A program made the position numbers and the translations under genes. Shown piece by piece: positions 33,641-42,234 of a stretch of 64,000 nt of DNA. Each line of letters begins with the position of its first letter. The first letter of the stretch is position 1. Origin of the DNA: Huaxiibacter chinensis (GTDB lineage Bacteria > Pseudomonadota > Gammaproteobacteria > Enterobacterales > Enterobacteriaceae). The notes under the pieces are model-generated. The model saw nothing but the letters and a program-made list of their open reading frames with translations, did not search any database and was not told the origin of the DNA. Location of the stretch: the NCBI RefSeq assembly GCF_022171985.1, contig NZ_JAJVHF010000003.1, forward strand, positions 186,001-250,000, written 5' to 3'.

Positions 33641-35689
33641 ATGAACACTCTTTTTAAGATCACCGCGCTGGCTGGCCTGTTTGCGATAACAGGCCATGCT
33701 TTTGCTGTGGACGATATAACGCGCGTTGAGCAAATTCCTGTTCTAAAGGAAGAGACTCAGCATGCGACGGTGAGTGAGCGCGTAACCTCGCGCTTCACCC
33801 GCTCGCACTATCGTCAGTTCGATCTTGATCCGGCTTTTTCGGCCAAAATCTTCGATCGCTACCTGAACCTACTGGACTACAGCCATAACGTGCTGTTAGC
33901 CAGTGATATTGAACAGTTCGCAAAACGTAAATCCGAAGTGGGCGATGAGCTTCGCAGCGGTAAACTGGATCTGTTCTATGACCTGTATAACTTGTCGCAG
34001 AAGCGCCGTTTTGAACGTTACCAGTACGCGCTAAAAGTGCTGGAACGGCCTATGGACTTCACCGGCAACGACAATTTTAATCTGGACCGCAGTAAAGCGC
34101 CCTGGCCGAAAGATGAAGCCGAGCTTAACGCGCTGTGGGACGGTAAAGTTAAGTTTGACGAGCTGAGCCTGAAACTGGCGGGTAAAGATGAGAAAGAGAT
34201 TCGTGACACGCTCACTCGTCGTTACAAATCTGCTCTTCGTCGTCTGGCGCAAACCAACAGTGAAGATGTGTTCTCACTGGCGATGACCGCCTTTGCGCAC
34301 GAAATCGATCCGCATACCAACTATCTCTCACCACGTAATACCGAGCAGTTCAATACAGAGATGAGTCTGTCTCTGGAGGGGATTGGCGCGGTGCTGCAAA
34401 TGGACGAGGACTATACCGTCATCAATTCGATGGTGGCAGGCGGTCCGGCATCGAAAAGCAAAGCGATCGGCGTGGGCGACAGGATCGTGGGCGTGGGTCA
34501 GACCGGCCAGAGTATGGTCGATGTCATTGGCTGGCGTCTGGATGACGTCGTTGCGCTGATTAAAGGCCCGAAAGGCAGCAAAGTCCGCCTTGAGATCCTG
34601 CCTGCCGGGAAGGGGACCAAAACCCGTACGGTCACGCTGACGCGTGAGCGCATCCGTCTTGAAGACCGTGCCGTGAAGATGTCGGTGAAAACGGTCGGCA
34701 AAGAAAAGGTCGGCGTGCTGGATATCCCTGGGTTCTATGTCGGGCTGACTGACGATGTTAAAGTGCAGCTGCAAAAGCTTGAAAAGCAGAATGTCAGCAG
34801 CGTGATCATCGATTTGCGTACTAACGGCGGCGGCGCCTTAACGGAAGCGGTTTCGCTTTCAGGCCTGTTTATTCCGTCGGGCCCGGTAGTACAGGTTCGT
34901 GATAACAACGGTAAAGTGCGTGAAGATGCCGATACCGATGGCGTGGTGTACTACAAAGGCCCGCTGGTGGTGCTGGTCGATCGCTTCAGTGCGTCTGCCT
35001 CGGAGATCTTTGCGGCTGCTATGCAGGACTATGGGCGTGCGCTGATTGTGGGCGAACCGACCTTTGGTAAAGGGACCGTCCAGCAGTACCGTTCGTTGAA
35101 CCGCATCTACGACCAGATGCTGCGTCCGGAATGGCCTGCGCTGGGTTCAGTACAGTACACCATTCAGAAATTCTACCGCGTGAATGGCGGCAGTACGCAG
35201 CGTAAAGGCGTGACGCCTGACATCATGATGCCAACCGGCACGGAAGAGACGGAAACCGGCGAGAAGTTTGAAGATAACGCGTTGCCGTGGGACAGCATTA
35301 ATGCCGCGACATTCGTTAAATCAGGCGACATGAAGCAGTTCGGTCCTGAGTTGCTTAAGTTGCACAACGAGCGTATCGCGAAAGATCCTGAATTCCAGTA
35401 CATCATGAAAGATATTGCGCGTTTCAATGCCATGAAGGATAAACGGAATATTGTGTCTCTCAATTACGCCCAGCGTGAGAAAGAGAACACCGAAGATGAT
35501 GCAACACGTCTGGCGCGTATCAACGATCGCCTAAAACGTGAAGGTAAACCATTGCTGAAAAAACTGGATGATTTACCGAAGGATTATCAGGAACCCGATC
35601 CGTATCTGGACGAGACGGTACACATCGCTCTCGACCTTGCGAAGCAGGAAAAAGAGAAACCTGCCGTGCAACCCGCTCCGGCTAAATAA
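33641..35689 (+). CDS. prc: Tail-specific periplasmic protease Prc (Tsp)
   Basis: Prc degrades periplasmic proteins with nonpolar C-termini, trims FtsI and with NlpI controls MepS. The start at 33641 gives 682 residues, the E. coli length, and a signal peptide MNTLFKITALAGLFAITGHAFA. The PDZ domain lies near residues 240-320 (SMVAGGPASKSKAIGVGDRIVGVG). The protease core shows DRFSASASEIFAAAMQDYG with catalytic Ser and GEPTFGKGTVQQYR with catalytic Lys. An upstream in-frame ATG at 33593 overlaps proQ and is not used. An intrinsic terminator follows eight bases after the stop. Confidence 0.96.
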   Translation: MNTLFKITALAGLFAITGHAFAVDDITRVEQIPVLKEETQHATVSERVTSRFTRSHYRQFDLDPAFSAKIFDRYLNLLDYSHNVLLASDIEQFAKRKSEVGDELRSGKLDLFYDLYNLSQKRRFERYQYALKVLERPMDFTGNDNFNLDRSKAPWPKDEAELNALWDGKVKFDELSLKLAGKDEKEIRDTLTRRYKSALRRLAQTNSEDVFSLAMTAFAHEIDPHTNYLSPRNTEQFNTEMSLSLEGIGAVLQMDEDYTVINSMVAGGPASKSKAIGVGDRIVGVGQTGQSMVDVIGWRLDDVVALIKGPKGSKVRLEILPAGKGTKTRTVTLTRERIRLEDRAVKMSVKTVGKEKVGVLDIPGFYVGLTDDVKVQLQKLEKQNVSSVIIDLRTNGGGALTEAVSLSGLFIPSGPVVQVRDNNGKVREDADTDGVVYYKGPLVVLVDRFSASASEIFAAAMQDYGRALIVGEPTFGKGTVQQYRSLNRIYDQMLRPEWPALGSVQYTIQKFYRVNGGSTQRKGVTPDIMMPTGTEETETGEKFEDNALPWDSINAATFVKSGDMKQFGPELLKLHNERIAKDPEFQYIMKDIARFNAMKDKRNIVSLNYAQREKENTEDDATRLARINDRLKREGKPLLKKLDDLPKDYQEPDPYLDETVHIALDLAKQEKEKPAVQPAPAK

Positions 35690-35696
35690 TCCCCCC

Positions 35697-35727
35697 AACA
35701 GGCACAAGAAATTGTGCCTGTTTTTTT
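35697..35727 (+). terminator. Intrinsic terminator after prc
   Basis: Eleven-pair perfect stem AACAGGCACAA/TTGTGCCTGTT with loop GAAA and a seven-base T-run. It ends the proQ-prc transcript. Confidence 0.93.
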
Positions 35728-35804
35728 AGTTCTGCATCCTCGCGTCAGGAAGCCGTTTAACAATGTAAAGTTGTGTCTTTCTGGTGACTTACGCCGCTCG
35801 GATC

Positions 35805-35830
35805 CTTGAAAATAGCCACAATACCCATAC
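35805..35830 (+). promoter_or_regulatory. Probable sigma-32 promoter of htpX
   Basis: CTTGAAA at 35805-35811 and CCCATAC at 35824-35830 with 12 bases between resemble the heat-shock promoter consensus (CTTGAAA and CCCCATNT). htpX is a known heat-shock gene. The spacing is at the short end, and Cpx-related control of htpX is not visible by eye. Confidence 0.6.
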
Positions 35831-35882
35831 GATGTGGGTAATCGCATAGTGCGTTTTGTTAAACAGAGGTTAAAAGAAAATT

Positions 35883-36764
35883 ATGATGCGAATCGCGCTC
35901 TTCCTGGCCACTAACCTTGCGGTTATGGTGGTCTTTGGGCTGGTGCTAAGCCTGACGGGAATTCAATCGAGCAGCGTTCAAGGCCTGCTGATTATGGCGC
36001 TGCTGTTCGGTTTTGGTGGCTCTATCATCTCCCTGCTGATGTCCAAATGGATGGCATTAAAATCAGTGGGAGGTGAAGTCATCGAGCAACCACGTAACGA
36101 TATGGAACGTTGGTTGATGAGTACGGTGGCACAGCAATCGAAACAGGCGGGCATCGCTATGCCTCAGGTTGCTATCTATCACGCGCCGGATATTAATGCC
36201 TTCGCCACCGGTGCACGCCGCGATGCGTCTCTGGTTGCGGTCAGTACCGGGTTATTGCAAAACATGAGCCGTGATGAAGCGGAAGCGGTCATCGCGCACG
36301 AAATCAGCCATATTGCCAACGGTGACATGGTCACCATGACCCTGATTCAGGGTGTGGTGAACACCTTCGTTATCTTTATCTCACGTATTCTTGCGCAAAT
36401 TGCCGCAGGTTTTATGGGCGGCAACCGCGATGAGGGTGAAGAGAGTAACGGCAACCCGATGATTTATTTTGTTGTTGCCATGGTGCTTGAACTGCTCTTC
36501 GGGATTTTGGCGAGCATTATTACCATGTGGTTCTCACGTCATCGTGAATTCCATGCGGATGCCGGTTCAGCGAAACTGGTGGGTCGCGAGAAGATGATCG
36601 CTGCGCTACAGCGTCTGAAAACCAGCTATGAGCCGCAGGAAGCGAGCAGCATGATGGCGTTCTGCATCAACGGCAAGAACAAGTCGCTGAGCGAAATGTT
36701 TATGACGCACCCGCCGCTGGATAAACGCATTGAAGCACTGCGTAGCGGCGCATACATGAAGTAA
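35883..36764 (+). CDS. htpX: Heat-shock membrane protease HtpX
   Basis: HtpX is a zinc metalloprotease of the inner membrane that degrades damaged membrane proteins alongside FtsH. The 293-residue protein has four hydrophobic segments (two at the N-terminus: [17 protein letters not shown] and [18 protein letters not shown]; two after the active site). The zinc motif HEISH lies in [15 protein letters not shown] near residue 139, and the third ligand region is [16 protein letters not shown]. Length equals E. coli HtpX. An upstream region with a sigma-32-like promoter and a downstream terminator mark it as a single-gene unit. Confidence 0.96.
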   Translation: MMRIALFLATNLAVMVVFGLVLSLTGIQSSSVQGLLIMALLFGFGGSIISLLMSKWMALKSVGGEVIEQPRNDMERWLMSTVAQQSKQAGIAMPQVAIYHAPDINAFATGARRDASLVAVSTGLLQNMSRDEAEAVIAHEISHIANGDMVTMTLIQGVVNTFVIFISRILAQIAAGFMGGNRDEGEESNGNPMIYFVVAMVLELLFGILASIITMWFSRHREFHADAGSAKLVGREKMIAALQRLKTSYEPQEASSMMAFCINGKNKSLSEMFMTHPPLDKRIEALRSGAYMK

Positions 36765-36783
36765 CCGCTTTATACTTTTAAAA

Positions 36784-36809
36784 GCCGGGCATGTTGCCCG
36801 GTTTTTTTT
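36784..36809 (+). terminator. Intrinsic terminator after htpX
   Basis: Stem CCGGGC/GCCCGG with loop ATGTT and an eight-base T-run. The end of the T-run overlaps the stop codon of the convergent yebQ gene. Confidence 0.9.
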
Positions 36810-38181
36810 ATGCCTCGGCGCGGGGCTGGGTAATGCGAAACCCGCTGATGATGGCCGCCAGGGTGGCGAGGGCGCCTGCGGTGTACAGCGCGAGATGCGT
36901 GCCATCATTTCCGGCAAGATTAAACATCAGGGCAACCAGCGCGGCCCCTGTACTTTGCCCAAGCAGACGCGCCGTACCCAGCATGCCGCTGGCACCCCCG
37001 CTGCGGTCGCGGGGGGCAGAAGAGATAATAGTATGGTTATTCGGCGACTGGAATAAACCGAATCCGGCGCCGCACAGAATCATACGCCAGACGATATCGA
37101 GATCCGAAGGCGCCGCGGGCAACATTGCCAGCGCAAATAACCCGGTCGCCATCACCGTCAGCCCAATCGCCCCCAGTAATCCCGCATGTACGCGCTCAAT
37201 CAGGTAGCCTGCCAGCGGAGCCATGACCATTGTCGCCAGCGGCCAGGGAGTGAGCAGCAGCCCGGTTTCCACCTCCGTTCTGCCAATGATTGTTTGCAAA
37301 AAGAAAGGCAGAGAGACCATCGCCAGCATCTGGGCGCAAAAGGAACAAATCGACGTGCAAATCGACAGGGAAAAGAGAGGGATACGCAGCAGGTCCACCG
37401 GCAGCAAAGGCACCGGCAACGCCAGCTGGCGACGAATAAAGAAGTATCCAACGATGAGCATTGCGATGAATTCTGCGGCAATAATACGCAACGATTGCCC
37501 CTGAGCGAAGCCGCTTAAGGCCGTGATTAACAGGCCAAACGTCAGCGCATTCATCACGGCGCTCGGCAGGTCGAAGCGCGGTTTGGCGCTTTTATTGCCA
37601 TTTCCCGGAAGGTAACGCAGCGCAAAGAATAGCGCGACGATGCCCAGCGGAACGTTAATTAAAAAGAGCCACTGCCATGAGGCAACCGACAGTATCCCAG
37701 CGGCGATGGTCGGGCCTGCGGCGGAAGAGACGGCCACAATAAAGGAGTTTATTCCCATTCCGCGACCTAAATGCCGCTGGGGATAAATCAGGCGAATCAG
37801 CGCAGTATTGACGCTCATTAACGCCGCGCCACCAAAACCCTGTGCAATTCGTGCCAGCGTAAGGGTATGCAGAGAGTCGGAAAGGGCGCAGAAAAGCGAG
37901 GTGACGGTAAATACCGCCAGCCCGCACTGGTACACGCGGCGATAGCCAAACATATCCCCAAGGAAAGAGAAAGAGAGCAACGAAACGACAATGGCAATTT
38001 GATACGCGTTAACCACCCAGATAGAACTGGCAGGTGAGGCGTTGAGGTCGTGAGCAATTGTCGGGAGGGCAACGTTAGCAATCGCGCCATCCAGCACGGC
38101 CATTGAAATACCGATAATAATGGTGGCAATGGCGCCATAGCGCTGAGGTAGCGGCAGGCCATCTGAGAGGTTTTTTTCCAT
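36808..38181 (-). CDS. yebQ: MFS drug/proton antiporter-type transporter YebQ
   Basis: The 457-residue protein belongs to the DHA2 (14-TM) major facilitator group, whose members pump toxic compounds out using the proton gradient; the substrate of YebQ is not known. The start at 38181 (MEKNLSDGLPLPQRYG) equals the E. coli length; the frame is open for 13 further residues. Signatures are AVLDGAIANVALPTIAHDL (helix 1) with Asp, GDMFGYRRVYQCG between helices 2 and 3, and GILSVASWQWLFLINVPLGI. The gene is divergent to kdgR, which regulates pectin and ketodeoxygluconate genes, and might be a KdgR target; no clear operator was recognised. Confidence 0.92.
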   Translation of the reverse strand: MEKNLSDGLPLPQRYGAIATIIIGISMAVLDGAIANVALPTIAHDLNASPASSIWVVNAYQIAIVVSLLSFSFLGDMFGYRRVYQCGLAVFTVTSLFCALSDSLHTLTLARIAQGFGGAALMSVNTALIRLIYPQRHLGRGMGINSFIVAVSSAAGPTIAAGILSVASWQWLFLINVPLGIVALFFALRYLPGNGNKSAKPRFDLPSAVMNALTFGLLITALSGFAQGQSLRIIAAEFIAMLIVGYFFIRRQLALPVPLLPVDLLRIPLFSLSICTSICSFCAQMLAMVSLPFFLQTIIGRTEVETGLLLTPWPLATMVMAPLAGYLIERVHAGLLGAIGLTVMATGLFALAMLPAAPSDLDIVWRMILCGAGFGLFQSPNNHTIISSAPRDRSGGASGMLGTARLLGQSTGAALVALMFNLAGNDGTHLALYTAGALATLAAIISGFRITQPRAEA

Positions 38182-38357
38182 CTGGAATGAAAAGCCCGGA
38201 GTAAATAGTTGTTGTGTCACTATTTTAGCACCGTTATTTCGGTTTTATGTCGCAGAATTGTAACGAACCAAACGCAGAACGATTGCAGCAATCACCTCGC
38301 GAATTTATAATAAAAACCGGTTCTGATTTTTATAAAACACTCGCTATGAGGTGATAA

Positions 38358-39149
38358 ATGGCAATCGCAGATTTGGATAAACAGCCAGATTCTGTTTCTT
38401 CCGTGCTTAAGGTGTTCGGCATCTTACAGGCGCTCGGGGAAGAGCGAGAAATTGGTATTACAGAGTTATCGCAGCGTGTGATGATGTCAAAAAGCACCGT
38501 TTATCGCTTTTTACAAACCATGAAGTCGCTTGGCTATGTTGCGCAGGAAGGCGAGTCGGAAAAGTATTCCCTGACCCTGAAGTTATTTGAATTAGGCGCA
38601 CGCGCCTTGCAGAACGTCGATCTTATTCGCAGCGCTGATATCCAGATGCGTGAGTTGTCCCGTCTGACCAAAGAGACCGTTCACCTTGGGGCGCTGGATG
38701 AAGACAGTATTGTCTACATCCATAAAATCGATTCTATGTATAACCTGCGCATGTACTCGCGCATTGGTCGTCGTAACCCTCTGTACAGCACCGCGATTGG
38801 TAAAGTGCTTCTGGCATGGCGTGACCGCGCAGAAGTGCAGGAAATCCTGGATGGCGTGGAGTATAAACGCAGCACCGACCGTACCATTACCAGCACCGAT
38901 GAACTGCTGAAAGTGCTGGATACGGTTCGTGAGCAGGGTTATGGCGAAGATAACGAAGAGCAGGAAGAGGGTTTGCGCTGCATCGGCGTGCCTGTTTTCG
39001 ACCGCTTTGGCGTGGTCATTGCCGGGTTGAGTATTTCTTTCCCGACGCTGCGTTTCTCTGAAGAACGTCTGCACGAATACGTTGAGATGCTGCACACCGC
39101 CGCACGTAAGATTTCAGAGCAGATGGGGTATAACGACTATCCGTTCTGA
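38358..39149 (+). CDS. kdgR: IclR-family repressor KdgR
   Basis: KdgR represses genes for 2-keto-3-deoxygluconate uptake and use and responds to KDG. The 263-residue protein has the N-terminal winged helix (VLKVFGILQALGEEREIGITELSQRVMMSKSTVYRFLQTM, split here over residues about 17-57) and the C-terminal ligand domain with RKNPLYSTAIGKVLLAW-type sequence (RIGRRNPLYSTAIGKVLLAW) and RLHEYVEMLHTAARKISEQM. Length equals E. coli KdgR. It is followed by a strong terminator and lies divergently from yebQ with 176 bases between them. Confidence 0.95.
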   Translation: MAIADLDKQPDSVSSVLKVFGILQALGEEREIGITELSQRVMMSKSTVYRFLQTMKSLGYVAQEGESEKYSLTLKLFELGARALQNVDLIRSADIQMRELSRLTKETVHLGALDEDSIVYIHKIDSMYNLRMYSRIGRRNPLYSTAIGKVLLAWRDRAEVQEILDGVEYKRSTDRTITSTDELLKVLDTVREQGYGEDNEEQEEGLRCIGVPVFDRFGVVIAGLSISFPTLRFSEERLHEYVEMLHTAARKISEQMGYNDYPF

Positions 39150-39164
39150 TGTCCTGAACGCAAA

Positions 39165-39192
39165 AACGCCGCATACCGTGCGGCGTTTTTTT
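39165..39192 (+). terminator. Intrinsic terminator after kdgR
   Basis: Stem AACGCCGCA/TGCGGCGTT with loop TACCG and a T-run of seven. It lies between convergent kdgR and yobH. Confidence 0.93.
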
Positions 39193-39205
39193 ATCTTCAG
39201 TACGA

Positions 39206-39445
39206 CTATCCGTTATCGACAACCATCTGGCTTTTCCGCAGAACCGGGCAGTTACTGATACCAAAAATTCCACTGTCAGAGTGAATGTACTGCGCTGTGC
39301 TGGTGCCTTGCGCCGTCAGATAACGACACTGAATACCCAGACCCGCCGCATTTTCGGTGCTTCCCACAAGCACGCCGTAGCCCGTTAACAGCAAACCAAT
39401 CCACAGGATGGCAAAGGCCATTACACCACGAATAATTAAGCGCAT
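39206..39445 (-). CDS. yobH: YobH, small secreted or membrane protein
   Basis: The 79-residue product MRLIIRGVMAFAILWIGLLL is close to E. coli YobH over its whole length (AGLGIQCRYLTAQGTST; GISNCPVLRKSQMVVDNG). The N-terminal hydrophobic segment is a signal peptide or an anchor; two Cys in the remainder could form a disulfide. Function is not known. The gene lies convergent to kdgR and divergent from mgrB, a fixed neighbourhood in enterobacteria. Confidence 0.9.
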   Translation of the reverse strand: MRLIIRGVMAFAILWIGLLLTGYGVLVGSTENAAGLGIQCRYLTAQGTSTAQYIHSDSGIFGISNCPVLRKSQMVVDNG

Positions 39446-39538
39446 CGTTGCCTCATTTTTTTGCGAATAATGCTATAAGGTTAATCGGTTTACTCTATGA
39501 AACAAGTGAGTTATTCCGAAAAAGCCTGGATGCAGGTA

Positions 39539-39573
39539 CAGTTAGCCGCTGTTTAGGGTAACCGTGATAACCT
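39539..39573 (+). promoter_or_regulatory. PhoP-dependent promoter of mgrB
   Basis: A PhoP box CAGTTA-GCCGC-TGTTTA (39539-39555), two half-sites 11 bases apart, is followed after 12 bases by a -10 TAACCT (39568-39573). This is the normal spacing for PhoP-activated promoters that lack a -35 box. The mgrB start codon follows 31 bases later. Confidence 0.8.
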
Positions 39574-39604
39574 GGAGATATCAGGTGAAGAGACGGAGTG
39601 TGGA

Positions 39605-39748
39605 GTGAAAAAAATACGCTGGGTAATTCTGATTATCGTGCTGGTGGCATGCGCCTTTTTGTGGACGCAGACAATCAACGTGATGTGCGATCAGGATGTA
39701 CAGTTCTTTAGTGGCATTTGCGCAATCAATAAATTTATCCCGTGGTAG
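39605..39748 (+). CDS. mgrB: PhoQ inhibitor peptide MgrB
   Basis: MgrB is a 47-residue inner-membrane peptide that inhibits the sensor kinase PhoQ and gives negative feedback to PhoPQ. The GTG start has GGAG upstream and the product reads [20 protein letters not shown], then three Cys (at 16, 28 and 39) and the end AINKFIPW, matching the family. The hydrophobic helix is residues 6-24; the two periplasmic Cys pairs are conserved. The gene is complete and no insertion disrupts it, so the usual mgrB route to polymyxin resistance is not present here. Confidence 0.96.
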   Translation: MKKIRWVILIIVLVACAFLWTQTINVMCDQDVQFFSGICAINKFIPW

Positions 39749-39822
39749 CAGCCATTTTTTATGCAGGTCATTTCCTTCCTCAGCGCGAGTGGTAACATAG
39801 GCGTTTTATTTGAGGTGGTGAA

Positions 39823-40113
39823 ATGGGTGAGTTAGTAAGTACGGGGCTACTGAGTGTCGCCTCACTGGCTGTTTCTGCGATCGTGATGGTGATTGGGCTG
39901 ATTTTGTGGTTCTTTGTGAACCGCGCCAGCTCTCGCACAAACGAGCAGATCGAGTTACTTGAAGCACTGCTCGATCAACAGAAACGTCAGAATGCATTGT
40001 TGCGCCGTCTGTGCGAGGCCAACGAGCCGGACGTGACAGAAACGCCGGAAGCTTCTGTTGCACAAGCCAAAGACGATGATGATGACTTTATTCGTCTGGT
40101 TGCTGAGCGCTAA
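39823..40113 (+). CDS. yebO: YebO, small membrane-anchored protein
   Basis: The 96-residue product has a hydrophobic segment (ASLAVSAIVMVIGLILWFFV, about residues 13-32) followed by the conserved cytoplasmic part ASSRTNEQIELLEALLDQQKRQ with a coiled-coil-like Leu pattern and an acidic tail ending DDDDFIRLVAER. It matches E. coli YebO in order and sequence. Function is unknown. It lies 74 bases after mgrB on the same strand and 23 bases before the MBL-fold gene, with which it may share a transcript. Confidence 0.9.
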   Translation: MGELVSTGLLSVASLAVSAIVMVIGLILWFFVNRASSRTNEQIELLEALLDQQKRQNALLRRLCEANEPDVTETPEASVAQAKDDDDDFIRLVAER

Positions 40114-40136
40114 GCAGCGCTAAAGGGGAGGTGGTA

Positions 40137-41126
40137 ATGGTCTGGCGTAATCCCTGGTTTAACGCCTCCCTTTCTCATCATACGCCGACTGGCTTTCGTA
40201 ACACGCTATCCGTCGGGCATCAGCCGGGCGATGTTAAGCGCTGGCGAAAGGCGCGAAAGGCCGCTGGTTTGCCTCAACCGCCCGCGCTCGGGTATGACGA
40301 CTTTCAACGCCAGTGGTGGCAGCCTGCCGAGCTTAACGACGCGGCAGAAGATGGCGTATGGTGGCTGGGCCACGCAAGCGTTCTGCTTCGCCTGGACGGG
40401 CGTTACGTCTTAACCGATCCCGTCTTTTCCAAACGCGCTTCGCCAGTGCCATTTATGGGGCCAGCGCGTAAAACGCCGCCACCCCTGACGGTTGAAAATC
40501 TTCCTGCGATTGATGCCCTGGTCATCTCACATAACCATTACGATCACCTTGATGTGCAAACGATTCGACGTTTGCTGCAACGTTTCCCCGATCTGACGAT
40601 TTTCGTTCCCCTGGGCCTTGCGCAGTGGTTTCGTCGTCGCGGCGCAAAAAAGGTTTTTGAACTCGACTGGTGGCAGGCGGTGGTTTACCAGGGAATGACC
40701 TTTACTGCCGTGCCGGCTCAACACTGGAGCATGCGCACACCCTGGAACCGTAACCAGTCTCTGTGGTGCGGCTGGGTGATAGAAGGTCTGAACCATCGCT
40801 TCTGGTTCAGCGGGGATACAGGTTACACCCCGGAGCTGCTCACCATCCCCGAACGGCTGGGCAAAATTGATGCCGCAGCGTTACCCGCCGGGGCATATGC
40901 GCCGCGCTGGTTCATGTCCGCGCACCATATGGATCCTCAGTCTTCAGTCGCGCTCTGGCAACAGCTGGGCAGGCCATTGGCTTTTCCCATTCACTGGGGC
41001 GTGTTTGAACTGGTCGACGAATCACTGGATGAGCCTGTTAATGAGCTCAGGTTGGCGCTTGAGGGTAATGACCCGGCGAATGACAAGTTCAGGATCATTA
41101 AAATTGGTCAATATTTATCCCTTTAA
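40137..41126 (+). CDS. MBL-fold metal-dependent hydrolase (NAPE-PLD/UlaG-like)
   Basis: The 329-residue protein has the metallo-beta-lactamase motifs in order: HNHYDHLD near residue 127 (HxHxDH), a H-containing PAQHWSMRTPW, GDTGYTPE with the bridging Asp, and PIHWGVFEL with the last His. Its whole layout, with WWLGHASVLLRLDGRYVLTDPVFS at the front, resembles enzymes annotated as NAPE-PLD-like or L-ascorbate-6-phosphate lactonase-like; the substrate is unknown. The ATG at 40137 has GGGGAGG seven bases before it. E. coli K-12 lacks a gene at this place. No signal peptide is seen. Confidence 0.85.
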   Translation: MVWRNPWFNASLSHHTPTGFRNTLSVGHQPGDVKRWRKARKAAGLPQPPALGYDDFQRQWWQPAELNDAAEDGVWWLGHASVLLRLDGRYVLTDPVFSKRASPVPFMGPARKTPPPLTVENLPAIDALVISHNHYDHLDVQTIRRLLQRFPDLTIFVPLGLAQWFRRRGAKKVFELDWWQAVVYQGMTFTAVPAQHWSMRTPWNRNQSLWCGWVIEGLNHRFWFSGDTGYTPELLTIPERLGKIDAAALPAGAYAPRWFMSAHHMDPQSSVALWQQLGRPLAFPIHWGVFELVDESLDEPVNELRLALEGNDPANDKFRIIKIGQYLSL

Positions 41127-41647
41127 GTGTTGCCGTAGCGTTCAGATATATTCTTAATGGTTAACCCCGGCCCAAATTAATAATCATCGAAACGTTTTTC
41201 TTGCCTTTTTTTGATGCAGAGTCATAAAAATTTCATTATTTTGGTGCAGAACGTTCATTATTCCTTTCCGCTTTCCCCGATTTACGTATCCGCCTTTAAA
41301 CAACGCGAATATCGTGTTTGTCTTTCAATCCGTTACGCTGTTTTCAGCATAAGTTTTCACAATTTGTTCTAACTTAGTCATTGCAAAGACTATTTTTACG
41401 CCGTGCTCTGGACGTATCCGAAAGGATGCACTATGGTAAAAAAGTGTTAGATTACAGGGGTTATGCGTGACCGGGCCCGGCGTAAGCGCGGTGAAGTCAC
41501 GTCTGTCGCGAGCGCATACGTGTGTCGAAAGTTGTGAGGCTTAGCCGGAATTTGTGCGGCGGATCGAGACACGTTTAAAAATGGCTTGCCATAATTAACG
41601 TTGTATGTGATAACACGTTTTGGGTCAAACGAGGTACAGTTCTGTTT
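41127..41647. other. Long leader region before yobF-cspC, no gene seen
   Basis: These 521 bases before yobF hold no convincing coding region or recognised RNA. Open frames on the minus strand (up to 79 codons) are not supported. The last 200 bases contain a GC-rich stretch (ACCGGGCCCGG at about 41471) and a short ATGGTAAAAAAG peptide frame of five codons at 41433. The length fits a long 5' leader with folded RNA; a cold- or heat-related RNA switch is possible but not shown. Confidence 0.5.
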
Positions 41648-41818
41648 ATGTGTGGCATTTTCAGTAAAGAAGTCCTGAGTAAACACGTTGACGTTGAATA
41701 CCGCTTCTCTGCCGAACCTTATATTAGTGCCTCAAGCAGTCATGTCTCAGTTTTATCTATGTTAATGCCTACGGGCAAAGAAAATACTCTAAGGAATTTT
41801 GCAAATGGCAAAGATTAA
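41648..41818 (+). CDS. yobF: YobF, small stress protein, frame extended into cspC
   Basis: The first 39 residues ([20 protein letters not shown]...SVLSML) match E. coli YobF. E. coli YobF then ends in CLRAKKTI (47 residues, from memory). Here one extra base near codon 40 shifts the frame to [17 protein letters not shown], giving 56 residues and a stop 11 bases inside cspC. The bases after the shift are those that encode the E. coli end in another frame. Either this is a true change in this genus or a sequencing error of one base. The cspC ribosome site lies within the extended part. Confidence 0.78.
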
Positions 41819-42014
41819 AGGTCAAGTGAAGTGGTTCAACGAGTCTAAAGGTTTTGGTTTCATTACTCCTGCTGACGGCAGCAAAGACGTGTTCGTACAC
41901 TTCTCTGCAATCCAGGGTAACGGCTTCAAAACTCTGGCTGAAGGCCAGAACGTTGAGTTCGAAATTCAGGACGGCCAGAAAGGCCCAGCTGCAGTTAACG
42001 TAACTGCTATCTGA
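41805..42014 (+). CDS. cspC: Cold-shock-family RNA chaperone CspC
   Basis: CspC is a constitutive 69-residue RNA-binding protein that stabilises rpoS and other mRNAs. The sequence has RNP1 KGFGFI, RNP2 VFVHF and ends AAVNVTAI, identical in type to E. coli CspC. The ATG at 41805 has TAAGGAA upstream and is preferred over an in-frame ATG two codons earlier. It follows yobF with 14 bases of overlap and is probably translationally coupled to it. A terminator is found 50 bases after the stop. Confidence 0.97.
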
Positions 42015-42064
42015 TCGAACCACTGCTGATTCAGAAGCGCCTCGCGTTTCGCACTCAGACATCA

Positions 42065-42090
42065 AGCCTCGCATTATGCGGGGCTTTTTT
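42065..42090 (+). terminator. Intrinsic terminator after cspC
   Basis: Stem AGCCTCGC/GCGGGGCT (one T-G pair), loop ATTAT, then six T. It ends the yobF-cspC mRNA. Confidence 0.9.
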
Positions 42091-42234
42091 CATCCTATCT
42101 CTTTCAAAATGTGACGCTTTTGCCGTCTGGTCTTAGTTTGTTGCAAAGCTGCGACATTAGAAGCACTGTTTTCACTCCCTTAACACTCTTTTTCTCGTTA
42201 AATCAGAGCGTTGATTTACAGACCTGGAGTACAG

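Noticed and set aside
41447-41686. 79-codon minus-strand frame in the yobF leader
   Set aside because: Overlaps the yobF start on the other strand, has no ribosome site and no known relative.
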